In this document: piece after piece, positions 50,867 through 60,500 of the stretch | How the letters are laid out: each line of letters starts with the position of its first letter | How positions within the stretch are numbered: the first letter of the stretch is position 1 | Source of the DNA: Clostridiales bacterium | GTDB lineage: Bacteria; Bacillota; Clostridia; Peptostreptococcales; Acidaminobacteraceae | DNA: 64,000 nt | Reading direction: 5' to 3' | Assembly (NCBI GenBank): GCA_030446305.1 | Contig: JASUSA010000001.1 | Span: 62,001-126,000 of the forward strand | Position numbers and translations under genes: made by a program | Notes under the pieces: model-generated | Seen by the model: only the letters and a program-made list of their open reading frames with translations | The model's database searches: none | Told to the model about the DNA's origin: nothing

Positions 50867-53800
50867 CGCGCTCACCTCCATACATGACTTCAATGCGCTG
50901 CACGACATCGTCATTGCTCATTTTCGGCAATCGCCTTACATCGGCATAGTCAAATTTAATTTCAAACTGGCAGATCCCACTAAATTCACAATAATCACAG
51001 CTGAGACCATTTTTCATACGACAGGGTGCGATATCAATATCACCGCCAAGAATCTGATCCCCAATTGACGAAATTTTACTTGTCACATGTGTCATCAGCG
51101 CATGAAACTGTATTTCATTCAGCACTTTAGAATCCTTCGTGTAACTGCCGTCCTTCTTGCGTTTCACTTGTACGACGGACGACGTATCGCGCTCAATAAT
51201 GGTCATGTCCAGAGCCGAAAGCACGCGCTCGTCATCCAGTGAGATTCCATCCAGCTTAAGTTTATCAAGCAGTGTCTGTTCAAGCGTTGACAAATCTTCC
51301 TGAACTGTGTCCAACAGCGGATCGTCAATCCGATAATAGTAGAAGCCGCCCGGACGCAGTGCGGATGTCTTGAAATAGGACGGATTCGAAAGACATGCGT
51401 ACATGTAAACACAGAGCTGCATTTGCAGTCCGTGGTAGATATCTTCAAGACTCAATTGCTTAGCGCCTGATTTATAATCAATAATTTTGATGTATTGAAC
51501 ACCGTCTTCATCCAATAAGTCAACGCGGTCGACAACACCTCGAAGCATAATCTTTTCTTGATTGGACAGTTCTATAACAATTGGCGGTACGCCGAACGCC
51601 GCATCTGTAAACGCAAGTTCAAAGGCTACGGGCTTAAACGTCCCTTGTTTTAACTGTGTCGTCAATGTCCAAACAGCACGCTTTGCCACGCGGCCAAGTT
51701 TTCTTATCAGCGCTTTATACTGAAATTTTGACTGATATATTTCTGCCGAAACCATCTCGCCGATAATGGCGTCAATCATCTGGTCACATTGTGCTTGCGA
51801 GAGCTGTTCCCAAATGAGCTTCTGGTCATAAACGGTCTTGCCGAAGCGTTCAAGCGCCTTATGAAAGAGGATGCCCACATCCGGATACGTAATTTCAAAT
51901 GGCTTAACCCTTTTGGGTTTTAGACCCTGATCGACAAAGTATTTAAAAGGACATGCGACATACTGTTCAAGTCCGGAGACACTGCTCTTAATCGGTCGTT
52001 CATATAGCAGACTGACTTCGCTTTCCGCCAGCTTCTGAACATGATGATGATGCGTTGCCGCTTCTAAGAGTCTTTCTGCAATAATGGGTTCATGATGACG
52101 GTACCATGCCATCACTTCATACCAAACCTCGTCAATTTTCTGCCCGTCTAAATGCAGCCGCATTTGCTCAGCAAGCACGCCATAAGTGCCTTCCGGCGTC
52201 GCGATGTTTTCAGCAGTCTTCAAATGACCATAGGGTTCTAAGTGCTGATCGCACAGGGGCAAAAGCGATTTGAATTTTGCAATCAGATAGGATGGCCTTA
52301 ACGCCGCACCTTTTTTATCCGACAGAGCATAACTTAAATATAGTTTTTCCGATGGACGGGTCAGCGCCTGATAAATATTAAAACTTTCCTTTTGTATAAA
52401 CATCTGCTGATCTGAAAGCCAGCGCAGACCAATGTCGTTAACGCGCTGTTTCTCATGTTCCTGAAGCAACTGCTGCTCTGCACCTGCCTCCGGCAGAACG
52501 CCATCATTGATCCCCACAAGAAATTGAATCGCAACGGGATGGGCTCTGGAACGGTCGAGTGAGCCAATGAGCACATGCTGTTCTGAAAGCGGCAAAAGAC
52601 CGATTTCTACATTTTCCAGACCAACTTCCAATCGCTCCCAAAGCGCTGAAGATGTCATGACTTCACTTCCAATCAGCGAATCCAGCTGCTCAAATACATT
52701 GATAACCGCATTCCAAACCTGCGCAAAAATTTGCGCCTGTTCCATATTACCCTTTTCAGTAAATATTTGAACGGCTTGCTGAATCTTTTCCGGTATCGCC
52801 AGTTGCTGCATAAGCTCAAAGAGAAGTTTTAACTGCTGCCGAACTGTCTCAGCATTTTTTAAATGATTTCGATACTGGTCAAGCGGTTCGGTAAGCTTTC
52901 GTCTCAGTGCATTCAGCAACTCTAGATCATATTGTTCCGATATTGCTTTTTCAAACGGCTGGAACAGACGCTTTCCATAAATGCCATGTTCGATAATATA
53001 GTGTTCAAACAAGGCCGTTTCAGTTGCCGACCATTCAAAGAACCCCGTCTTCAACAGTTTTATCACCGTATCCTGTCTAAAGTTCATTTGAAAGGCTTCA
53101 AAGATATTCGTCATGAAATGAACAACCGGATGATTGAGAATGCGTCTTTTAACATCGATAAAATGTGGAATGCCATATTGTTCAAAGATACGGTGGATTG
53201 TCATTTGGTATCCGTCGAGGTCATTGGTGAGGACTGAAAAATCCCGCCAATTGTACTGTCCGGTTCGCATGTGTTTTAAAAGTGTTTCTGCGATCCATAC
53301 CACTTCTGATGCCTGAGACTGCGCACTGTGTATTGCAATATGAGCCGCTGACCCTTTATACGGTATTATTGGGTAGACCATGGCATGCAGGCTGAAATGA
53401 CGCAGGTCATCGTGCATCCGCACATTTGTCATTCGTTCTATTTGAACCGGCACCCCTTCAAAATGCGTCAATCTTTGCAGTACGGACTGCGTGTGTGCAA
53501 ATGTTTCAAGTGCTGCATCCGGCAGTGCTGTCAATGTTACCGTAACGTGTTTTGCAGTTTGACACAGTGCTTCGATAACGGCCAGTTCCTGAACGGTAAA
53601 ACTGTCAAAGCCGTCAATCCAGATTTGTTTTTGTCTTAGTTTTTGTGACTGCGGCAGTTTTGTCAGCAAGTGCTCATACACATCGGCACCATCAAAATAC
53701 TGTGACGTCTTCGCCGCTTCATAAGCATTAAAAATAAATGCCAAATCTGCCAGTTTTGCACTTAAAAGCGGGTCGTTATGGACGGCGTCAACTGCTTCTG

Positions 53801-54215
53801 CCATCATATGCGGTTCAATGCGGTTTTGTTTTAATTCTTCTATAAACTCGAAACACCTTTCAAGCATTCCGCGTTTGTCAAATGCTCGACGATAATACGT
53901 CAACGATTGTTTTTCGGTTTCAAAGATTTGCTTTAACAGCATCATCTGGCCAAGCGCCGTAATAACCGTCTCTCGCGGAGAGCCGAGTTCGTCAAAGACA
54001 AAGTGGGTCAAACGCTTCAAACTCAAAACTTCCAGTCCGACAAAACCGTTTAGCGCACCTTGTTCCAGCAATTGTTTTTCAGCCTCAAGTGTGAACTGTT
54101 CCGGCACAATGAGCATGCATTCATGCCCGCGTCCCGCTTGGACAGCTGCAATCAATTCTTCATAGACACGATAGCTCTTCCCTGTTTTTGCTTCGCCAAT
54201 CAGTATTTTTAACAT
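50847..54215 (-). CDS. addB: ATP-dependent helicase/deoxyribonuclease subunit B
   Basis: A 1122-residue partner of AddA. An N-terminal P-loop, GEAKTGKSYRVYEE, is kept near residue 7. The C-terminal nuclease contains the catalytic IIDYKSGAKQL. The four cysteines of the structural iron-sulfur cluster are visible: one in VACPFKYF and three in CDYCEFSGIC near the end. It is translated first and the overlap with addA ensures even subunit supply. It starts 131 bases from the divergent traX-like gene. Confidence 0.94.
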   Translation of the reverse strand: MLKILIGEAKTGKSYRVYEELIAAVQAGRGHECMLIVPEQFTLEAEKQLLEQGALNGFVGLEVLSLKRLTHFVFDELGSPRETVITALGQMMLLKQIFETEKQSLTYYRRAFDKRGMLERCFEFIEELKQNRIEPHMMAEAVDAVHNDPLLSAKLADLAFIFNAYEAAKTSQYFDGADVYEHLLTKLPQSQKLRQKQIWIDGFDSFTVQELAVIEALCQTAKHVTVTLTALPDAALETFAHTQSVLQRLTHFEGVPVQIERMTNVRMHDDLRHFSLHAMVYPIIPYKGSAAHIAIHSAQSQASEVVWIAETLLKHMRTGQYNWRDFSVLTNDLDGYQMTIHRIFEQYGIPHFIDVKRRILNHPVVHFMTNIFEAFQMNFRQDTVIKLLKTGFFEWSATETALFEHYIIEHGIYGKRLFQPFEKAISEQYDLELLNALRRKLTEPLDQYRNHLKNAETVRQQLKLLFELMQQLAIPEKIQQAVQIFTEKGNMEQAQIFAQVWNAVINVFEQLDSLIGSEVMTSSALWERLEVGLENVEIGLLPLSEQHVLIGSLDRSRAHPVAIQFLVGINDGVLPEAGAEQQLLQEHEKQRVNDIGLRWLSDQQMFIQKESFNIYQALTRPSEKLYLSYALSDKKGAALRPSYLIAKFKSLLPLCDQHLEPYGHLKTAENIATPEGTYGVLAEQMRLHLDGQKIDEVWYEVMAWYRHHEPIIAERLLEAATHHHHVQKLAESEVSLLYERPIKSSVSGLEQYVACPFKYFVDQGLKPKRVKPFEITYPDVGILFHKALERFGKTVYDQKLIWEQLSQAQCDQMIDAIIGEMVSAEIYQSKFQYKALIRKLGRVAKRAVWTLTTQLKQGTFKPVAFELAFTDAAFGVPPIVIELSNQEKIMLRGVVDRVDLLDEDGVQYIKIIDYKSGAKQLSLEDIYHGLQMQLCVYMYACLSNPSYFKTSALRPGGFYYYRIDDPLLDTVQEDLSTLEQTLLDKLKLDGISLDDERVLSALDMTIIERDTSSVVQVKRKKDGSYTKDSKVLNEIQFHALMTHVTSKISSIGDQILGGDIDIAPCRMKNGLSCDYCEFSGICQFEIKFDYADVRRLPKMSNDDVVQRIEVMYGGERDDEVDA

Positions 54216-54345
54216 AGGTCACCTCTTTCTGATGCTCTCTCCATTATACCAAAGATTGCTTTCTGTTACCTGCGAAAATATTGCGTACCAATGCCTTCAA
54301 TATGTTATAATGGTTCCGTTAAAGTCAAACAAATCAGGAGGCCAT

Positions 54346-55044
54346 ATGCCATCTTCATTCAGTCTATCCGGCAATCAACTCAAGCTAATCGCCATATTTG
54401 CCATGGTTATTGATCATATTGGCGCCGTTTTTTTCCCATCCGTTGCCCTATATCGAATCATTGGCAGATTGACCATGCCCATTATGGCCTACTTTATTGC
54501 AGAAGGTTATCATTATACAAAAGATGTTAAAAAATATATGCTGAGGCTATTATTTTTTGGTTTGCTGACCATGTGGCCCTACAATGCCTATTTTGGCTAT
54601 GGCCCTTTTAACATTATGTTTTCACTGCTGGCAGGCCTTGTCGCCATTGACCTCACAGATCGTGCAACGACGTCTGTGATGCGCGTAATCGCACTCTTAG
54701 TGCCAATGCTAATCGCTACTTATCTCCAGTTTGACGGGCAGTTCATTGTCGTTTTACTGGTCTATGGTTTTCATAAAAACCGCGATCACTTTCGCATGGC
54801 TGCTCTTAACATGGTTCTGATTTACATCATCATTGAAGTCATGACGCTGATGGCTGCGGGAACCCCAGGCGGCCCTCAGGGATTTCATCTTTGGGTTCAG
54901 CTGTTTGCGCTGCTCACACTGCCACTGCTTAGTCGCTACAATGGCAAAAAAGGACCTCCTGCACTGCCGCGTTACCTGTTTTATGCCTTTTATCCGATTC
55001 ATATTACTTTACTGCTTATCATACGACAGTTCTTTCTATCATAA
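54346..55044 (+). CDS. TraX-family membrane protein
   Basis: A 232-residue protein with about seven hydrophobic segments. The opening LSGNQLKLIAIFAMVIDHIGAVF is typical of TraX (KxiAmixMviDHiG), with RIIGRLTMPIMAYFIAEGY after it and a C-terminal YAFYPIHITLL. TraX of the F plasmid acetylates pilin, but chromosomal homologues like this one are of unknown substrate and resemble acyltransferases. ATG at 54346 follows GGAGG by four bases. A TATAAT box at 54306-54311 precedes it. It is followed after 18 bases by the DUF1461-type gene. Confidence 0.82.
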   Translation: MPSSFSLSGNQLKLIAIFAMVIDHIGAVFFPSVALYRIIGRLTMPIMAYFIAEGYHYTKDVKKYMLRLLFFGLLTMWPYNAYFGYGPFNIMFSLLAGLVAIDLTDRATTSVMRVIALLVPMLIATYLQFDGQFIVVLLVYGFHKNRDHFRMAALNMVLIYIIIEVMTLMAAGTPGGPQGFHLWVQLFALLTLPLLSRYNGKKGPPALPRYLFYAFYPIHITLLLIIRQFFLS

Positions 55045-55062
55045 CAGCCAAAGGAGTTTCAT

Positions 55063-55803
55063 ATGATCAAACGCATACTGCTTTATCTACTATCAACCGT
55101 CACAGGCATTTTATTGACCATTGTCACGTTTATGATACTCTTTGAAGGCTTTGCACTTAATGAGTCCTTCTTTATAACGGGTTTTCAAACCTATAACGTT
55201 CAAGACATCGTTCATATTTCTGATGAAGATCTGGTTCGCGTCACGCATGCACTCGTTGCCTATATTGATGATGCCTCAGGCGATTTGCATGTTAAAGTAA
55301 CCATTGACGGCAGCGAAGTCGAATATTTTAATGCCAAAGAACAAGCACATCTCACCGATATCATGAACCTTATCCGGCATGCACGCAAGCTGCTCACACA
55401 GTTAAAGACCGCTTTCTTTGCGACATTAATCCTCAATATTATCTTTTTAAAGGGCAAGGCGCGCTATCGCTTTTTGCCGATTAGTGTTGCTGCGGCATTA
55501 CTCAGCCTCGCCTCCCTCGGTGTGATGTATTTTATGGACTTTAACTGGGCCTTTGTCAAATTTCACGAGATGCTTTTCTACAACGATCTTTGGCTGCTCA
55601 ACCCATCCAAAGACCGTTTGCTTCAGATGATGCCGCTTGAATTTTTTATGCGCTTCACCATGTTCTGGCTCGCAAGTGTCGCCGCCGTACAGCTCATTTA
55701 TTTGTTCGCTTATCGCATGCTAAAACGCACAGAAGAATCGGTGGCACAATATGCCGAAACCAACCCGGCCGCAAAAAAACGCCAGAAGAACAGCAAAAAA
55801 TAA
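55063..55803 (+). CDS. Integral membrane protein, TIGR01906 / DUF1461 type
   Basis: A 246-residue protein with four spans: one at the N-terminus (LLYLLSTVTGILLTIVTFMI), two in the centre and one near residue 215. Between spans 1 and 2 lies a soluble loop of about 80 residues with the DEDLVRVTHALVAYIDD segment typical of the family. The C-terminus is a basic tail. Function is unknown. It lies 18 bases after the TraX-like gene and is probably in the same transcript. Confidence 0.8.
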   Translation: MIKRILLYLLSTVTGILLTIVTFMILFEGFALNESFFITGFQTYNVQDIVHISDEDLVRVTHALVAYIDDASGDLHVKVTIDGSEVEYFNAKEQAHLTDIMNLIRHARKLLTQLKTAFFATLILNIIFLKGKARYRFLPISVAAALLSLASLGVMYFMDFNWAFVKFHEMLFYNDLWLLNPSKDRLLQMMPLEFFMRFTMFWLASVAAVQLIYLFAYRMLKRTEESVAQYAETNPAAKKRQKNSKK

Positions 55804-55807
55804 AGAA

Positions 55808-55993
55808 TTGGTTGGAATTGGTTTAACGACTTGGTCTGGCAATCAGCGAATGATGGCTCTGGCTGAAAAATTGGGCCTAAAAAAGGAAGCCGTCTACCGC
55901 AAAGCTCGAATCGTCAAAGGCGAATACTTTGATTCCGTTAGTTATGGCATCCTGCGGGATGAATGGGAAACGTTGTATCACCAACAACCATAA
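55808..55993 (+). pseudogene. Remnant of a GNAT acetyltransferase
   Basis: The frame right after the DUF1461-type gene encodes only the C-terminal quarter of a RimJ/RimL-type GNAT protein: TTWSGNQRMMALAEKLG, then KARIVKGEYFDSVSYGILRDEW. The acetyl-CoA binding core and the N-terminus are absent, and no start with a ribosome binding site precedes it. The simplest reading is a deletion that removed the front of an acetyltransferase gene next to the membrane protein gene. Confidence 0.75.
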
Positions 55994-56041
55994 TATTCGT
56001 TAAATCATGTGATCTTAAAAATAAGGCATTTACATCATTAA

Positions 56042-56091
56042 AAAAGCGCCTGACACATCATTTTTTTGTAAATGACATGTCAAGCGCTTTT
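56042..56091. terminator. Bidirectional terminator before gltD
   Basis: AAAAGCGC..TGACA pairs with TGTCA..GCGCTTTT, flanked by A and T runs. It ends the rightward traX unit and the leftward gltBD unit. Confidence 0.85.
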
Positions 56092-56151
56092 CAATTTTGT
56101 CTCATTTGTCGCTTTTGTTCGATAATACTAACTCGAACGCTATTCACTAAC

Positions 56152-57585
56152 CTATAATGTACGAATATATGATTCGGACATTAAGTATTCATCAACGTAT
56201 TTAGCAGCAGTACGCCCTTCCTTAATGGCTCTGACGACAAGTGACTGCCCTCTTGCCATATCACCTGCAGCAAAAACACCCTTTACATTGGTTTCGTGTC
56301 TTTCATTGGACATGACATTGCCTCTGGCATCCAGCGCAAGTCCCAAATCTTTGACAACGCCATCGTGTTCAGGTGACAGGAAGCCCATTGCCAGCAGGAC
56401 GAGATCAACTTCTACTTCAAACTGCCCATTTTCAATCGGCTTCGGTACCATCCTGCCATTTTCTTCAACCCATTCAATTTTTTCAAGAATGGCTTTTTTA
56501 ACAACGCCGTTTTCGCCGATCAGTTCTTTTGTGTTAACTTCCCAGAACTGCTCACAACCTTCTTTATGCGAAGAAGTTACTTTGTTGAGTTTTGGATAAA
56601 TAGGCCACGGCTGACTGTCATCGCGCACATCTGGCGCCTTTGGCAGTATTTCAACTTGATAGACCTTTTTGGCTCCTTGTCGGTTGGCCGTGCCGATACA
56701 GTCTGAACCCGTGTCGCCGCCGCCAATTACCAATACATTTTTGCCATTGGCATCAATGATTGCTTCTGTCGGCAGTTCGTGAATGCGTTTCGTATGATTT
56801 TCCAGATAGTCAACGGCAAAATAGATCCCGTCGAGATCACGACCAGTCGTCTTTAAATCTCTTGGCAGTGTCGATCCCCCCGTTAGAACAAGCGCATCAA
56901 AATCTTCCAACAGCACAGTAGCCGCCACATCTTTGCCAACAGCTGTATTGGTGACAAAAGTTACCCCCGCTGCCTTCATTAGATCAACGCGGCGATCAAT
57001 CACCGTCTTTTCAAGCTTAAAGTTTGGGATACCGTATCGAAGCAGCCCGCCCGGTTCAAGGTTTCGTTCATAGACGACGACCTCGTGTCCGACGGCATTG
57101 AGTTCATCAGCTGTTGCCAGTCCTGACGGACCGGAGCCAACAACCGCAACGCGTTTGCCGGTTCTGGTCTTTGGACGCCTAGGCTTCACCCAGCCCTCCT
57201 TGAAAGCATGTTCAATAATAGTATATTCAATTTCACGAATACTTACCGGTTCTCTGTTGACACCTAAAACACATGAGGCTTCACAGAGCGCCGGGCATAC
57301 ACGTGATGTAAATTCAGGAAAGTTGCTTGTTCTGCTGAGCACTTCGTAGGCTTCTTCCCACATGCCCTGCTGTGAAAAATCGTTCCAGTAAGAAATGAGA
57401 TTGCCAAGTGGGCATCCCCATGAACAGAATGTCGTACCACATCCCATGCAGCGTTTCGCCTGGTCGATCATCTCCTCTTCACTCAGAGGTTTATAAACTT
57501 CATTATCATCTTTGACACGCTGAGATTTTGGTCTCAGCTTGAAATTCTGTCGATCATAGGTTTTAAAACCTGTATTCGTTCCCAT
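56152..57585 (-). CDS. gltD: Glutamate synthase (NADPH) small subunit
   Basis: A 477-residue flavoprotein that moves electrons from NADPH to the large subunit. The N-terminal cysteine groups CMGCGTTFCSWGCP and CPALCEASC bind two [4Fe-4S] clusters. The FAD site reads VVGSGPSGLATAD and the NADPH site VIGGGDTGSDCIG. A C-terminal GVFAAGDMARGQSLV closes the flavin fold. ATG at 57585 follows AGGAGG; the longer frame to 57681 would overlap gltB and is rejected. It starts 13 bases after gltB. Confidence 0.95.
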   Translation of the reverse strand: MGTNTGFKTYDRQNFKLRPKSQRVKDDNEVYKPLSEEEMIDQAKRCMGCGTTFCSWGCPLGNLISYWNDFSQQGMWEEAYEVLSRTSNFPEFTSRVCPALCEASCVLGVNREPVSIREIEYTIIEHAFKEGWVKPRRPKTRTGKRVAVVGSGPSGLATADELNAVGHEVVVYERNLEPGGLLRYGIPNFKLEKTVIDRRVDLMKAAGVTFVTNTAVGKDVAATVLLEDFDALVLTGGSTLPRDLKTTGRDLDGIYFAVDYLENHTKRIHELPTEAIIDANGKNVLVIGGGDTGSDCIGTANRQGAKKVYQVEILPKAPDVRDDSQPWPIYPKLNKVTSSHKEGCEQFWEVNTKELIGENGVVKKAILEKIEWVEENGRMVPKPIENGQFEVEVDLVLLAMGFLSPEHDGVVKDLGLALDARGNVMSNERHETNVKGVFAAGDMARGQSLVVRAIKEGRTAAKYVDEYLMSESYIRTL

Positions 57586-57598
57586 ATGCCGCTCCTCC

Positions 57599-60500
57599 CT
57601 ATGAAACTCTTTCACTTTCGACAATTTGCTTTTGATCAACAATGGCCTTGTAGATTGGAGAAACGATATATTTAAATGCATTTACGGCATTGTCCCAATC
57701 CTTTAAAATCTTTTCAGCGATAACGGAATCTGTTAACGCAAGGTGTTTTTCAATCATCGCTTTCACGCGGTCTCTCGTAACGGTATCAAGTTCAAAGACC
57801 TTCACCATTTCGAAATTGCAGTTATCTTCCAATTTATTGTTTGGATCGTAGACAAACGCCTCACCGCCGGACATCCCCGCTGCAAAGTTCTTGCCGGTTG
57901 GCCCTAAGATTACGACTGTACCGCCGGTCATATACTCGCAACCATGGTTTCCGACGCCTTCGACAACTGCTGAGGCACCGCTGTTTCGAACACCAAAGCG
58001 CTCGCCGACGCGGCCGCTAATATAGAGTTCACCTGCAGTGGCACCATATAAAATGGTATTGCCGGCAATATAATTTTCAGAAGCATCAAATTTCGCTTTT
58101 GGCGACGGTTTTACAACGACTTTGGCACCTGAAAGGCTCTTGCCTACATAATCATTGGCATCGCCTTCAAGAATAAGTGTCAGCCCCGGCGCACCGAAAG
58201 CACCAAAGCTCTGTCCGGCAGAACCGCGGAACCTAAAGGTCAACGTATCTTCCGGAAGGCCTTTTTCACCAAATCGCTGAACAATTTCACCGCTCAGCAT
58301 TGAGCCGACGGTACGATGCACGTTATTGATTTCATAAGATGCCTGAATAGGTTTTTTCGTCTTCATGGCATTTGTCGCCGCTTCCATCAGTTTATGATCG
58401 AAACTTTGATCAATGCCGTGATCCTGTGCTTCTGTACAATAAGGCTTCATACGGCTTGGCACATCCGGACGGTAAAGAACTTTGTCAAGATCGAGCTGAA
58501 CTGCTTTCCAGTGATCAATTTTCGAATTTACTTTGATCTTATCAACACGGCCTACCATTTCTTCTATCGTTCTAAAGCCCATATCAGCCATAATTTGGCG
58601 TGCTTCCATCGCCATAAAAGTCAGGAAGTTAATCAAGTATTCAGGACGTCCTTTGAAGTTCTTTCTCAAGTCTGGGTCTTGCGTTGCAATCCCGAGGTCA
58701 CAGTTGTTTTTGTTGCAGTGTCTGAGCATGGTACAGCCCATTACCACCAGTGCCGTCGTCGCAAATCCAAATTCTTCAGCGCCGAGCAGTGCTGCGATAA
58801 CAATATCGCGACCTGTTTTGAGCTGACCATCCGTCTGAAGGCGTACTCTGCTTCTAAGGTTATTGAGCAGCAGTACCTGATGCGCTTCTGACAAACCGAT
58901 TTCCCAAGGAACACCAGCTGTCTTAATGGATGAAATTGGCGAAGCACCAGTACCGCCATCATGGCCGCTGATAAGAATCATATCGGCATGTGCTTTGGCA
59001 ACACCCGCTGCAATGGTGCCGACACCGACTTCCGCAACGAGTTTAACGCTGATGCGCGCTTTCGGGTTTGTTGACTTCAAGTCATAAATGAGCTGTGCCA
59101 AGTCTTCAATTGAATAAATATCATGATGCGGCGGTGGTGAAATCAGGTCAATCCCCGGTGTGGAGTGTCTGACGCGTGCAATGTGCGCATCCACTTTCGG
59201 TCCCGGCAAATGGCCGCCTTCACCCGGTTTTGCACCTTGTGCCACTTTAATTTGGAGTTCATCTGCATTCATTAAATAATGCGTGTTGACACCGAAACGT
59301 GCTGATGCCACTTGTTTGATCGCGCTTCGGCGGTTATTGCCTTCATCGTCAATTTTGTAACGTGCCGGATCCTCGCCGCCTTCGCCGCTATTGCTTCTTG
59401 CACCAATGCGGTTCATGGCAATGGCAATGGTCTCATGCACCTCTTTGCTCAAGGAACCAAATGACATGGCACCCGTTACAAAGCGTTTCAAAATTTCGCT
59501 CACAGGTTCAACCTCGTCGATACTGATCGGCTGCGGTGCTTTGATCAGTTCAAACATCCCACGAACAGTGGAAAGGCCTTTTGCCTGATTGTTGATGATT
59601 TTCGTATATTCTTGGAATGTTCTAAAATCGTTATTGTGTGTTGCCCGCTGTAGAAGTGAAATGGTTTCAGGGTTGAACAAATGTCTTTCTGCGCCATTAC
59701 GCCAAATAAGCTGGCCCCCAATTTCAAGGTCATTCATTGATTTTCGTAAACGGTTAAAAGCTTTGTGATGCTTGCTGATCGTCTCTTTCGCAATGGATTC
59801 CACATTGAGTCCGCCAATTCTGGAAGGCGTTCCGGGGAAGTACTGATCGACAAATGCCTGACTGAGGCCAAGTGCTTCAAAGATTTGAGCGCCATGATAG
59901 GATTGAACCGTACAAATGCCCATTTTAGACAAAATCTTTTGAAGACCTGTACTCAACGCGTGCACATAGTTTTCAGTCGCTTCATCTTCCGTCATATTGT
60001 GAATAATCTTTTTGCGCGTCAGTTCACGTGCCGTTTCAATTGCGAGATATGGATTCACGGCACTTGCGCCATATGCCACGAGCAGCGCGATATGCGTTGT
60101 ATCCCTTGCATCACCTGATTCGACAATAATGGATACTTTGGTTCTGGTCTTCTCAGCAATCAAATGATGATGCACTGCGGATACGGCGAGAAGACTTGGA
60201 ATAGAAGCTTCATAGCCATCCACTTTCTTATCGCTGAGAATGAGTATATTATAGCCTTCTGCAACACGTCTCGATGCACGTTCGCAAATACTGTGGAGTG
60301 CTGTTTTAAAACCATCAACACCTAAATCGGCTTTGAAAGTGATTGGAATTTTTGTTGATTTAAAATGCTCATTGCGAAGCGATCGAATCTTGCCCATATC
60401 GATATTGTTCAGTACCGGTGAAGGAATCTCGATAAACGGTTCAACATCCGGTGAAAGCGACAGCATGCTCGCTTGTGAACCAATGTAGTTCTTAAGCGAC

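Noticed and set aside
58316-58891. Plus-strand frame of 191 codons
   Set aside because: It is fully inside gltB on the opposite strand, with a composition typical of an antisense frame.
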